A stretch of DNA of 64,000 nt from JBJMHZ01 sp045807125 (GTDB lineage: Bacteria; Actinomycetota; Actinomycetes; JAWWOL01). The stretch covers positions 124,001 to 188,000 of the forward strand of contig JBJMHZ010000042.1 of NCBI GenBank assembly GCA_045807125.1, read 5' to 3'. Below the pieces are notes generated by a model. The model saw only the letters and a program-made list of their open reading frames with translations. It had not been told where the DNA came from and did not search any database. Made by a program: the position numbers and the translations under genes. How positions within the stretch are numbered: the first letter of the stretch is position 1; each line of letters opens with the position of its first letter. Positions 18,611-26,326 of this stretch are shown here, piece by piece.

Positions 18611-20425
18611 TCAGCTCACGTTGAGCGCCGTGTCGTCGATGACGAACGACGTCTGCAGCGAGGAGTCCTCGGTGCCGGTGAACTTCACCGTCACCGTCTG
18701 CCCGGCGAAGCCGGACACGCTGAACGACTTCTGCGCGTACCCGGTGTTGTGGTTCAGGTTCGAGTACGTCGCCAGCGTCGTCGTGCCGATCTGCACCGTC
18801 AGCTTGTCGAACTGCGTGGTGGTGGTCGTCTCGGCGGTGTCGATGTGCAGCCAGAACGAGAACGTGTACGTCGTGCACCCGGCCGGGATCGTCACCGACT
18901 GGCTCAAGGTGTCGGTGTGCGTGGTCCCGTACCCGTCCAGCCAGGCGAAGTACGTGCCCGAGTGCGACGACTCGCCCGAGCCGTTCGCCGAGATCACCCC
19001 GGCCGAGGCCGTCCACGGCGACGCGGTACCGGTCTCGAAGCCGGGATTGCCGAGCTTCTGGCCGGCGCCGGTGCAGCCGCCACCGGAGCCCACGGTCCAC
19101 GTGAACGACGTCGAGCCGGACGCGTTGGTCGAGTCCTTCGCCGTCACCGTCACGCTGTAGGTGCCGGCGGTCGACGTGGTGCCGGAGATGAGGCCGCTCG
19201 TGGAGATCGAGGTGCCGGTCGGCAGCCCCGTCGCCGAGTAGGTGAGCGACAGGCCACCGGAGTCGCTGCCGGTGATCTGCAGGCTGACCGACTGGCCGAC
19301 GGTCGAGCTCTGGTTGCCCGGGTTGTTGACGGTCACGGTGTTGCCGCCGCCACCACCGCCGACGATCGCATGCGAGATCGCGCAGCCGTTGGTGTCGTTG
19401 GACCACGTCGCCTGCATCGCGAACGAGCCGGTCGACATCGAGACGTTGGACGCGCCGCCGGTGCCCCCGACGCCGTTCCACGCGCACTTGTCGGCGTTCT
19501 CGTTGCCACCCGAGTCGGTCCAGCCACCGGCCGGGTTCTGGTCGGTGATGGTCTCGGCGTACTCGTGGCCCTCGACGATCGTCACGCCGTCGAGCGTGCC
19601 CGCGCTGCCCGCGTTGACGTAGTTCATGCCGCAGCCGCTGCCGGCGTCGGTGAGGTAGGGCAGGTTGGTGAACGCCACGTCACCCACGGACGAGCTGACG
19701 CCCACGTCGCCGTTCCAGTCGTGCCATGCGCAGAAGCCGCCGGTCTGGTAGTTGTCCGGGTTGGTGCCGGGCGGCGAGACGATCACGTACTGGGCGTTGC
19801 GGTTGAGCGACGCGCTCGTGTTGCTGAAGTGGCTGGCGGCCTTGACGGCCTCGGTGCCGAGCTGCGCAGCCGTGGCCGCGCTCGGCGAGGAGACGGAGTT
19901 GTCCTCCCACACGCCGGACAGCGCGCCACCGGTCGGGTACGCGACGTGCGGCGCCGTGCCCGGGCAGCTCGTCGCGCCACTGGCGACGCCCTCGCAGTAC
20001 TGCGTGTTCACGCCGGACCAGAGCTCGTTGTTGGTGCCGAGGCCCTTGAACAGCGCCTGGAGGCGGGGCGCCATGCCCTGCGTGTCGCCCGTGTAGTGCT
20101 GGTAGCCGTCCGATCCGGTCGAGGCGGTGCCCCATTGCGAGCCGTAGAAGACCAGGTAGACCTTCTCGTGGCCGGTGGTGACGCCGATGCCGTCGACGCC
20201 GCCGCCGTAATGCAGCGCGCCGGTGATGGCGAAGACGCCGGCGTGGCCGTTGTAGACGGCCTTGGTCGGGAAGTACCGACCAGGGTTCTTCCCGTGCAGC
20301 CAGGCCGGCGACGACGACGATGACGCCGCCATGGCCGGGGCTGCTGATGCCGCGCCCGCGACGAGCGCGACGGCCGCGGCGGCGGTGCCCGCCACGCGGA
20401 CCGCCCGCGGCAATCGGATCTGCAT
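18611..20425 (-). CDS. Large secreted protein: HEYAE domain, Ig-like domain, C-terminal binding module
   Basis: The 604 aa protein begins with a Sec signal peptide (basic MQIRLPRAVR, hydrophobic core, cleavage near AAPAMA-A). The mature N-terminal domain (about 40-350) contains VTIVEGHEYAETITDQNPAGGW with a downstream NENADKCAW, a HExxE-like motif resembling the conserved core of EXORDIUM/PHI-1-type extracellular proteins. An Ig-like (He_PIG type) domain follows at about 360-445 (GLPTGTSISTSGLISGT). The C-terminal 150 residues (NPGFETG..WTASAG, beta-rich) look like a carbohydrate-binding module. GGAGGAC precedes ATG 20425. A role on extracellular polysaccharide or protein is inferred. Confidence 0.75.
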   Translation of the reverse strand: MQIRLPRAVRVAGTAAAAVALVAGAASAAPAMAASSSSSPAWLHGKNPGRYFPTKAVYNGHAGVFAITGALHYGGGVDGIGVTTGHEKVYLVFYGSQWGTASTGSDGYQHYTGDTQGMAPRLQALFKGLGTNNELWSGVNTQYCEGVASGATSCPGTAPHVAYPTGGALSGVWEDNSVSSPSAATAAQLGTEAVKAASHFSNTSASLNRNAQYVIVSPPGTNPDNYQTGGFCAWHDWNGDVGVSSSVGDVAFTNLPYLTDAGSGCGMNYVNAGSAGTLDGVTIVEGHEYAETITDQNPAGGWTDSGGNENADKCAWNGVGGTGGASNVSMSTGSFAMQATWSNDTNGCAISHAIVGGGGGGNTVTVNNPGNQSSTVGQSVSLQITGSDSGGLSLTYSATGLPTGTSISTSGLISGTTSTAGTYSVTVTAKDSTNASGSTSFTWTVGSGGGCTGAGQKLGNPGFETGTASPWTASAGVISANGSGESSHSGTYFAWLDGYGTTHTDTLSQSVTIPAGCTTYTFSFWLHIDTAETTTTTQFDKLTVQIGTTTLATYSNLNHNTGYAQKSFSVSGFAGQTVTVKFTGTEDSSLQTSFVIDDTALNVS

Positions 20426-20638
20426 GCTGTCCTCCGATGATGGGTAGGCACCGCGTCAGGGCAGGGGCGGCACCGCCACACGTGTGGTGGATCGCACACT
20501 AGAAGTCCGCAGATTTCGCCCGCAACGAAAGATATGACCGCATCTTCGCAAAGATGCCGCAAAGCTTGCAGTGACCATGGAACCTTTCAAAGGATGCCGC
20601 GACGACTGCCCCGGCAGGAGCCGGGTATCGCAAGCGAC

Positions 20639-21004
20639 ATGACCGGTTGGCTGCCCCGAGGGCTCGTCGCGATCGCGGTCGGTGCCGTGCTCGCGTTCGC
20701 GGTGACCGTGCGGATCACCGAGCTCGACATCCAGAGCACCGGCGCGATCATCATGTTCGCCGGCATCGGCTACCTGCTCGTGCATCTCGGCCTGCTGGGG
20801 TGGGAGCGGGGCTGGGGCAGCGGCGGCGCGCCGGCGGCACCAGCGCGCGTGCAGCGACCACCGGTCCACCCGTACGAGGACCGCGAGAACGACGACCGGG
20901 AGCGCTACCGCCGCCTTCAGCAGGACTGGACCGCCCGCGGCGACGCCGAGCGCACCCGGGTGATGCCGACGGTGCGCGACGCGGACGATCCTCGCGACTA
21001 TTAG
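20639..21004 (+). CDS. DUF6458-like two-helix membrane protein
   Basis: The 121 aa protein has two adjacent hydrophobic helices (residues about 6-22 and 32-55; IAVGAVLAFAVTV, then a short LDIQSTGA turn) followed by a charged cytoplasmic tail rich in Arg, Asp and Glu. The arrangement resembles the DUF6458 membrane proteins of actinobacteria. Function unknown. The start is taken as ATG 20639, directly before the first helix. Its stop overlaps the stop of the convergent MFS gene by 4 bp. Confidence 0.65.
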   Translation: MTGWLPRGLVAIAVGAVLAFAVTVRITELDIQSTGAIIMFAGIGYLLVHLGLLGWERGWGSGGAPAAPARVQRPPVHPYEDRENDDRERYRRLQQDWTARGDAERTRVMPTVRDADDPRDY

Positions 21005-22350
21005 CCCTGCGGCTGGCCGCGGCGGGTGCGGACCCGGCGCAGGACCGCCTGCGGCAGCGGCTCGATGACGATCCCGCGATCCGCGTAGCGCCGTCTGACC
21101 CGCCGCCGGGCACGGACGAAACCGACGAGGCCGACCGCCCAGAGCGCGTACTGGAGGGTGAGCGCGATGCGGAACGACCTCAGGTCGTACGCGTCCGCGC
21201 CGCCGCCGGTGAGCAGGTCGAGGACGACACCGACGCCGAGGATCAGCGTGAGCGAGGCGACGAACCCGCCGACGTTGACGATGCCGCTCGCCCCGCCGAG
21301 GCGAGCCGGCTCGTTCTCGGTGCGGGCGTAGTCGAACCCCACCAAGGAGCCGGGGCCGTTGCTGCCGAGGACGACGACGAGCAGCGTCAGCAGGGGGAGC
21401 GGGGCCTGGCCGGGCCAGCACAGGACGACGAGCCAGCAGAGCGCGCTCGCGCCGACGATGGTGAAGACGAGAGCCGAGCGCCGCATCGGCCAGGCGCCGG
21501 CCAGCCGCCCCAGCACCGGCCCGACCACCATGCCGGAGACCACGAGGACGGTGAGCAGCGCGCCGGCCACGGCTGGCCGCACCCCTTCACCGGCGACCAG
21601 GAACGGGTAGCCCCAGAACAGGCCAAAGACCGTGCCGGAGAACTGCGTCACGAAGTGGGCCCACAGCCCGAGGCGGGTGCCGGGCTCGTTCCAGGCGCCC
21701 CCGAGGTGGTGGCGGACGGTGCGCAACGACACCGGCGGTGCGGCTGGCGCTCCGGCCGGGGCGTCGACCACCCAGAGCGCAGCGACGACGGCCGTCGCGA
21801 CGCCGACCACGCCGGCAACGAGGAAGGACCGCGTCCAGCCGGTGTGGTGGAGCAGGTACAGCAGCGGGAAGGCGGCCGCCACCTGCCCGAGCTGCCCGAG
21901 GATGCCGGTGAGCTGGGTGACGACGGCCGCCTGCCGGCTCGGGAACCAGGCAGGGACGAGCCGCAGCACGCTGATGAACGTCATCGCGTCGCCCGCACCG
22001 ACGAGGACGCGGGCCGCGATCGCGAGAGGGACGCCGTGCGCCGCGCTCAGCGTCAGCTGACCGGCGGCCATCACCGCGGCGCCGATGACGATCAGCCGGC
22101 GGGACCCCAGGCGGTCCAGCGCGACGCCGACCGGCACCTGCATCGCGGCGTAGACGGCGAGCTGCAGCACGCTCATGAGCGACAGCACCGCGGCGCTCGC
22201 CCCGAACCGGTGCTGGGCGTCGATGCCGACGACGCCGAGCGACGCCCGGTGGAAGACCGCGACGGCGTACGCGAGGACCCCGACCGACCAGACGACCCAG
22301 GCCGCGGACGGGCGGCGTCGCACCGTCACGTCGTCACCCCGCCTGCTCAC
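21001..22350 (-). CDS. Major facilitator superfamily transporter
   Basis: The 449 aa protein has twelve hydrophobic segments. The first loop region reads PVGVALDRLGSRRL, an MFS motif A, with FHRASLGVVG in helix 1. It resembles nitrate/nitrite-porter-like or sugar-phosphate-like MFS proteins with the pattern VLRLVPAWFPSRQAAVVTQL in helix 4; the substrate is unknown. The start is uncertain: GTG 22350 is used, with GTG at 22329 and 22323 and a TTG at 22383 also in frame. It diverges from the SDR gene at 22451. Confidence 0.82.
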   Translation of the reverse strand: MSRRGDDVTVRRRPSAAWVVWSVGVLAYAVAVFHRASLGVVGIDAQHRFGASAAVLSLMSVLQLAVYAAMQVPVGVALDRLGSRRLIVIGAAVMAAGQLTLSAAHGVPLAIAARVLVGAGDAMTFISVLRLVPAWFPSRQAAVVTQLTGILGQLGQVAAAFPLLYLLHHTGWTRSFLVAGVVGVATAVVAALWVVDAPAGAPAAPPVSLRTVRHHLGGAWNEPGTRLGLWAHFVTQFSGTVFGLFWGYPFLVAGEGVRPAVAGALLTVLVVSGMVVGPVLGRLAGAWPMRRSALVFTIVGASALCWLVVLCWPGQAPLPLLTLLVVVLGSNGPGSLVGFDYARTENEPARLGGASGIVNVGGFVASLTLILGVGVVLDLLTGGGADAYDLRSFRIALTLQYALWAVGLVGFVRARRRVRRRYADRGIVIEPLPQAVLRRVRTRRGQPQG

Positions 22351-22450
22351 TGCCCGTCCGTACCACCGGCCGGTCGCTTGCAACGCCGGCCCGCCGCGCC
22401 GTCTTCCGGTCGTGGGAGGGCGGGGTGCGCACGGGCACTACGGTGAACCC

Positions 22451-23230
22451 GTGCGGCTTCAGGGTGCGGTGGCGATCGTCACCGGCGGAGCGAGCGGCAT
22501 CGGACGGGCGATGTGCGAGCGGTTCGCCGGTAACGGTTCCCACGTGGTGGTCGTCGACCGTGACGGCGCGGGAGCGCGCCGGGTCGCCGACACGATCGGC
22601 GGGCAGGCGATCGGTGTCGGCATCGACGTCACCGATCCCTCGGCGGTGGAGTGGCTCGTCCCGTTCGTGGAGCAGCGGCTGGGGCCGATCGACGCGTACT
22701 GCTCCAATGCCGGCGTGGCCCGCGGAGCCGGACTGGGCACCGACGAGGACTGGGCCGAGTCGTGGCAGGTGCACGTGCTGGCGCACCTGCACGCCGCCCG
22801 GGCGGTGCTGCCCACGATGGCGCGGCGGCGCTACGGGCACTTCGTGGTCACCGCGTCGGCCGCCGGCCTGCTGACCAACCTCGACTCGGCTCCGTACGCC
22901 GTCACCAAGCACGGTGCCGTCGCGCTCGCCGAATGGCTTGCCGTCCAGTACGCCGGAAGCGGGGTCACCGTGTCGTGCCTGTGCCCCCAGGGCGTGCGCA
23001 CTCCCATGACGGCGGACGAGCCGCCCGGCTCGGCGACGCTCGCGGCCGGGCCGCTGCTCGAGCCCGCCGAGGTCGTCGACAGGTTGGTCGCGGCGATGGC
23101 GGAGGGCCGCTTCCTGGTGCTGCCGCACCCCGAGGTGGCCGAGCACGAGCAACGGCGGGCGAGCGACCGCGATCGCTGGATCGCGGGGATGGCGAGGATG
23201 CGCGACCGGTTGCGCCCGTCGTCGGACTAG
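22451..23230 (+). CDS. Short-chain dehydrogenase/reductase
   Basis: The 259 aa protein is a classical SDR. The cofactor loop TGGASGIGRAMCERF is at 12-26, with CSNAG, the catalytic Ser in VTASAAGLL and the YAVTKHG pair (YxxxK) following. The later CLCPQGVRTPM segment is typical of the substrate lid. Start: GTG at 22451. Substrate unknown. The cupin gene follows 75 bp later on the same strand; the pair may act on one compound, but nothing in the sequence proves it. Confidence 0.9.
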   Translation: MRLQGAVAIVTGGASGIGRAMCERFAGNGSHVVVVDRDGAGARRVADTIGGQAIGVGIDVTDPSAVEWLVPFVEQRLGPIDAYCSNAGVARGAGLGTDEDWAESWQVHVLAHLHAARAVLPTMARRRYGHFVVTASAAGLLTNLDSAPYAVTKHGAVALAEWLAVQYAGSGVTVSCLCPQGVRTPMTADEPPGSATLAAGPLLEPAEVVDRLVAAMAEGRFLVLPHPEVAEHEQRRASDRDRWIAGMARMRDRLRPSSD

Positions 23231-23305
23231 CGCCGACGGGCGGGTTGCTTGCCAACGCCGCTGCGCCTGATCGACGATGTGCCTCCCGTCGAGGAGGCGC
23301 GCCGC

Positions 23306-23809
23306 ATGAGCTCGTTGCGAAGCCAGAGCGTTCACGTGAGTCGCAGCGAGGACCGGCAGCGGCTGCTGTGGGCAGGCGGAACCGTCTTCGACGTCGTGCT
23401 GGGTGGAGGTCGCACCGGTGGAGCGGTCGCGTTGCTCGACCAGTGGGCGGTTCGGGGGGACGCGACGCCGATGCACGTGCACCGCACGGAGGCGGAGATC
23501 TTCTACGTCCTCGAAGGTGGTATCACCGCCTGGCACGACGGCGCCGTGCACGAGGTGGACGCCGGCGGCGTCGTCTACCTGCCGGCCGGGCAACCGCACG
23601 CACTCGCGATCCGAACCGAGCGAGCCCGGCTGATCACCGTGACCGCGCCCGGTGGCTTCGCCGACTTCGTGACGGAAGCCGGCATCCCTGTCGAGAGTGA
23701 CGTTCCCTCGGCATGGGAGTTCGACCTCGACCGGATCATGCAGGCGGCGCCGGCGCATCAGATCGACATCGTGGGGCCACCGCCGGCACTGCGGTCACCG
23801 ATGGACTAG
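23306..23809 (+). CDS. Cupin-domain protein
   Basis: The 167 aa protein is a single small cupin barrel. Motif 1 is in MHVHRTEAEIFYVLEGG, giving the His-x-His and Glu metal ligands, and motif 2 is VYLPAGQPHALAI. Such proteins may bind metal and act as dioxygenases, isomerases or simple ligand binders. ATG 23306 is preceded by GAGGAGG at 8-bp spacing, so the longer in-frame start at 23249 is rejected. The stop overlaps that of the convergent DDN-type gene by 4 bp. Confidence 0.85.
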   Translation: MSSLRSQSVHVSRSEDRQRLLWAGGTVFDVVLGGGRTGGAVALLDQWAVRGDATPMHVHRTEAEIFYVLEGGITAWHDGAVHEVDAGGVVYLPAGQPHALAIRTERARLITVTAPGGFADFVTEAGIPVESDVPSAWEFDLDRIMQAAPAHQIDIVGPPPALRSPMD

Positions 23810-24303
23810 CGCAGGCGCGCGGCGTCCGCCTCGTCGAGGTGCCAGCGGACGACCCGGAAGCCGTGCCGGACCGCCTGCTCGAGCTGATGCCGGTCGAGCC
23901 GCCCGTCGGGGCCACGCTCGATGCCGACGAAGCTGCGGACGCGTGGATTGGCCGCCGTCATCACGCCGAGCAGCTGCTCGATCTCGTCGAGATCGGCGAT
24001 CAGCTCAGGGCTGGCGAGGACGTCGCGGCCCCGCAGCCGGATGCGCTCCGGCCGGCCTTGCTGGAGGTTGAGCTTCCAGTTGCCGCCGCCGGGGGTCAGC
24101 AGCGTCCGGCCGTCGGGCACGTAGCTCACCGGCTGGCGGTAGTGCTTGCCGGTGCGGCGCCCGGTGAGGTGGACGAGCATGAGCCGGCGGGTGAGCGGCG
24201 TGTCGAGCGGCAGGCCGAGGATGCGCCGCATCGGGACGTTGACGATGCGCATCGCCCGCGCCTGCAGGCGGCGCCGCAGCGGCCGCTTGGGACGGGTGGT
24301 CAT
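23806..24303 (-). CDS. F420-dependent (DDN-type) nitroreductase/quinone reductase family
   Basis: The 165 aa protein has the split-barrel DDN signature: LVHLTGRRTGKHYRQPVSYV, GRTLLTPGGGNWKLNLQQ and VVRWHLDEAD at the end. Relatives use deazaflavin F420H2 to reduce quinones or nitro compounds in mycobacteria and their kin. GGAGGGA precedes ATG 24303. It diverges from the TetR gene with 214 bp between starts, and that interval carries a strong palindrome, so TetR control of this gene is plausible. Confidence 0.85.
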   Translation of the reverse strand: MTTRPKRPLRRRLQARAMRIVNVPMRRILGLPLDTPLTRRLMLVHLTGRRTGKHYRQPVSYVPDGRTLLTPGGGNWKLNLQQGRPERIRLRGRDVLASPELIADLDEIEQLLGVMTAANPRVRSFVGIERGPDGRLDRHQLEQAVRHGFRVVRWHLDEADAARLR

Positions 24304-24459
24304 GGCTCCCTCCTGATGCGCTGGTCGCGCCGGCCTGCGGCCGGTGGCCGTGGTGAGAGGCCCGAGATCGTCATGTCCCGATCTCCTCGTCAGGTAGAAA
24401 TGGAGATTTTGCCTCCGGTTCTTTCCTACGCTGTCACGCCGCCGGCACAGTGGCAAGGC

Positions 24460-24482
24460 TTCCGGAGGAACTTCCTCCGGAA
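24460..24482. promoter_or_regulatory. Likely TetR operator (23-bp palindrome)
   Basis: TTCCGGAGGAA at 24460-24470 and its exact complement at 24472-24482 flank a single C. The element lies 35 bp before the TetR start and about 157 bp before the divergent DDN-type gene. Confidence 0.75.
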
Positions 24483-24517
24483 TGTCGCTAGGATGCCGGC
24501 CGAGGAGGCAGCGGCGG

Positions 24518-25252
24518 ATGGTTGCGGACGGACGGACCGACGGACGGACGGACGGGGCACGGCGGCTGCGCGCCGACGCGAGGCGCAACCAGGAGCAGGT
24601 GCTGGCGGCGGCTCGCGACGTCTTCGTCGAGCGCGGCCCAGGCGCCGCCCTGGAGGAGGTGGCGCGCCGGGCCGGCGTCGGCATCGCGACGCTCTACCGG
24701 CGCTTCCCCGATCGGGAGGCGCTGCTGCGCGCGGTGGTGCTGGATGCGCTCGGGCGCACCCGGGAGGCCGCCGAGCGGGCGCTGGCCGAGGAGACCAGCG
24801 CGTTCGACGCGCTCGTGCGGTACATGCACGAGGCGCTCGACCTGCGGATCTCGGCGGTCATCCCGCTGGTGCTCGACCGGCTGGACCTGGAGGACGCGGA
24901 GCTGCGCCCGGCCCGCGAGGCGTCGGCCCGGGCCGTCGAGGCGATCGTCGACGCGGCGCACGAGGAGGCCGGCCTGCCGGCCGACGTGACGTTCGGCGAC
25001 ATCGGGCTGCTGCTCGTCCGGCTGGCCCGCCCGCTGCCGGGACCGATCCCCGCCGAGCTCGGCGACCAGCTGGCCCACCGCCATCTCGACCTGCTCATCG
25101 AGGGGCTGCGCGCGCTCCGCGACCGGCCGGGCGGCGAGCTGACCGGACCCGCCCTCAGCCGCGCCGATCTGCGCGCCGCCCGCACTATGCAACCGGCGAG
25201 GCGCGAACCCCGTCCTAGTAACGAGAAGCACCGATCGAGGGGGCGAGCATGA
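24518..25252 (+). CDS. TetR-family transcriptional regulator
   Basis: The 244 aa protein has an N-terminal helix-turn-helix: RRNQEQVLAAARDVFVERG, then LEEVARRAGVGIATLYRRFPDREAL in parts, the TetR recognition helix. The rest is a ligand domain with an extended Arg-rich tail. ATG 24518 has GAGGAGG 9 bp upstream; an ATG at 24482 lies at the palindrome edge and lacks a ribosome site. A short direct repeat (GGACGGAC and variants) occurs in the first codons. It overlaps the lipoprotein gene by ATGA, so the two are co-expressed. Confidence 0.9.
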   Translation: MVADGRTDGRTDGARRLRADARRNQEQVLAAARDVFVERGPGAALEEVARRAGVGIATLYRRFPDREALLRAVVLDALGRTREAAERALAEETSAFDALVRYMHEALDLRISAVIPLVLDRLDLEDAELRPAREASARAVEAIVDAAHEEAGLPADVTFGDIGLLLVRLARPLPGPIPAELGDQLAHRHLDLLIEGLRALRDRPGGELTGPALSRADLRAARTMQPARREPRPSNEKHRSRGRA

Positions 25253-26268
25253 CGGCCCACCGCCAGCACGGCACGGCGCTCCGTCGTCGGGTCGTGCCGA
25301 CGGCGGTGGCTGCCGCCGTGACGCTCATGGCCGGGTGCGGCGCGGGGACGCCGACGTCGACGCGCCAAGCCGCGAGCAAGGTGACCGCTCGCGACGTCAG
25401 CGCCGTGGACAACCGCGATCGAGCCGAGCGGGAAGCCACCCGCCTGCTCGGTCTCGCCACGCTGCCACCGGGGGCGGTGCGGCAGGAGACGCCGCCGCAG
25501 CGGCTCCGTGACCCGTTCCAGCGCCCCGCGGTCACCTCCCTGATCGACCGGTCGTCGTACTGGCGGGTCACGATGCCCTTCGGTCCGGCTCTCGTCTGGA
25601 TGCGCGCGCATCCGCCGGCTGGGCTGCGGCACGGCGGCTCCGGGCATGGCGTCGGATACGGATATCGCCTCGCGGGTGACACGTACGCGGCGCCGAGCCG
25701 GCCCGGCATCCAGCGCCCCCAGTTGACCGTCGAGCTCGCATCGATGCCCGGCGGGACGACCGCCATCCGCATCGACGCCCTGGCGATCTGGTTGGACCCG
25801 AGCCCCGTTCGCGACCGGGTGCGCGGCCCCAGGCTGCGCATCACCGTGGCGGGCGGCTGTCCGGCGAGCTCCACCGGTCGGGTGGGCGTGCAGAGCTCGG
25901 GAGACGACCTCGCGGACGCGCTCCTCCCGCCCGGACGACCGTCGGCCGCGCTGATGTGCCGCTACTCCGGCCTGAACGACCACCCGGCGCTCCACCTGGT
26001 GACCGAGCGCCGGCTCGACGTGCCGACCACGGTCGAGATCGTGCGCCAGGCGCGGCAGCTCGACCTCAGCCACTCGACCGGCGGCTCCACCATGTGCCCG
26101 GCCGGCTTCGGCGACGCGATCGCGCTCGCGCTCTCCTACTCCGACCGGCCGGACGTCGACCTCTGGTACGAGCCGACGGGATGCCCGGTGATCAGCAACG
26201 GGGTCATCCGCGCCGGCGCGGGATCGCTCGGTGACGCGCTTCAGGTCGCAGCCGGCTTGCCCCGCTAG
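25249..26268 (+). CDS. Secreted lipoprotein of unknown function
   Basis: The 339 aa protein has a lipoprotein signal: a basic start with LRRRVV, a short hydrophobic core and the lipobox LMAGC (Cys at about residue 29). The mature part has no recognised domain; it shows several Cys residues and a terminal PTGCPVISNGVIR. It is attached to the outer face of the membrane. Its ATG overlaps the TetR stop, and GAGGGGGCGAG lies just upstream. The coupling to TetR suggests its level is set by the same ligand. Confidence 0.75.
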   Translation: MTAHRQHGTALRRRVVPTAVAAAVTLMAGCGAGTPTSTRQAASKVTARDVSAVDNRDRAEREATRLLGLATLPPGAVRQETPPQRLRDPFQRPAVTSLIDRSSYWRVTMPFGPALVWMRAHPPAGLRHGGSGHGVGYGYRLAGDTYAAPSRPGIQRPQLTVELASMPGGTTAIRIDALAIWLDPSPVRDRVRGPRLRITVAGGCPASSTGRVGVQSSGDDLADALLPPGRPSAALMCRYSGLNDHPALHLVTERRLDVPTTVEIVRQARQLDLSHSTGGSTMCPAGFGDAIALALSYSDRPDVDLWYEPTGCPVISNGVIRAGAGSLGDALQVAAGLPR

Positions 26269-26326
26269 AAGGATTCAGCCGCCAAGGCAGCGAGCAGCTG
26301 CGACGACCCGGGGCTCCGCGTCCCGG

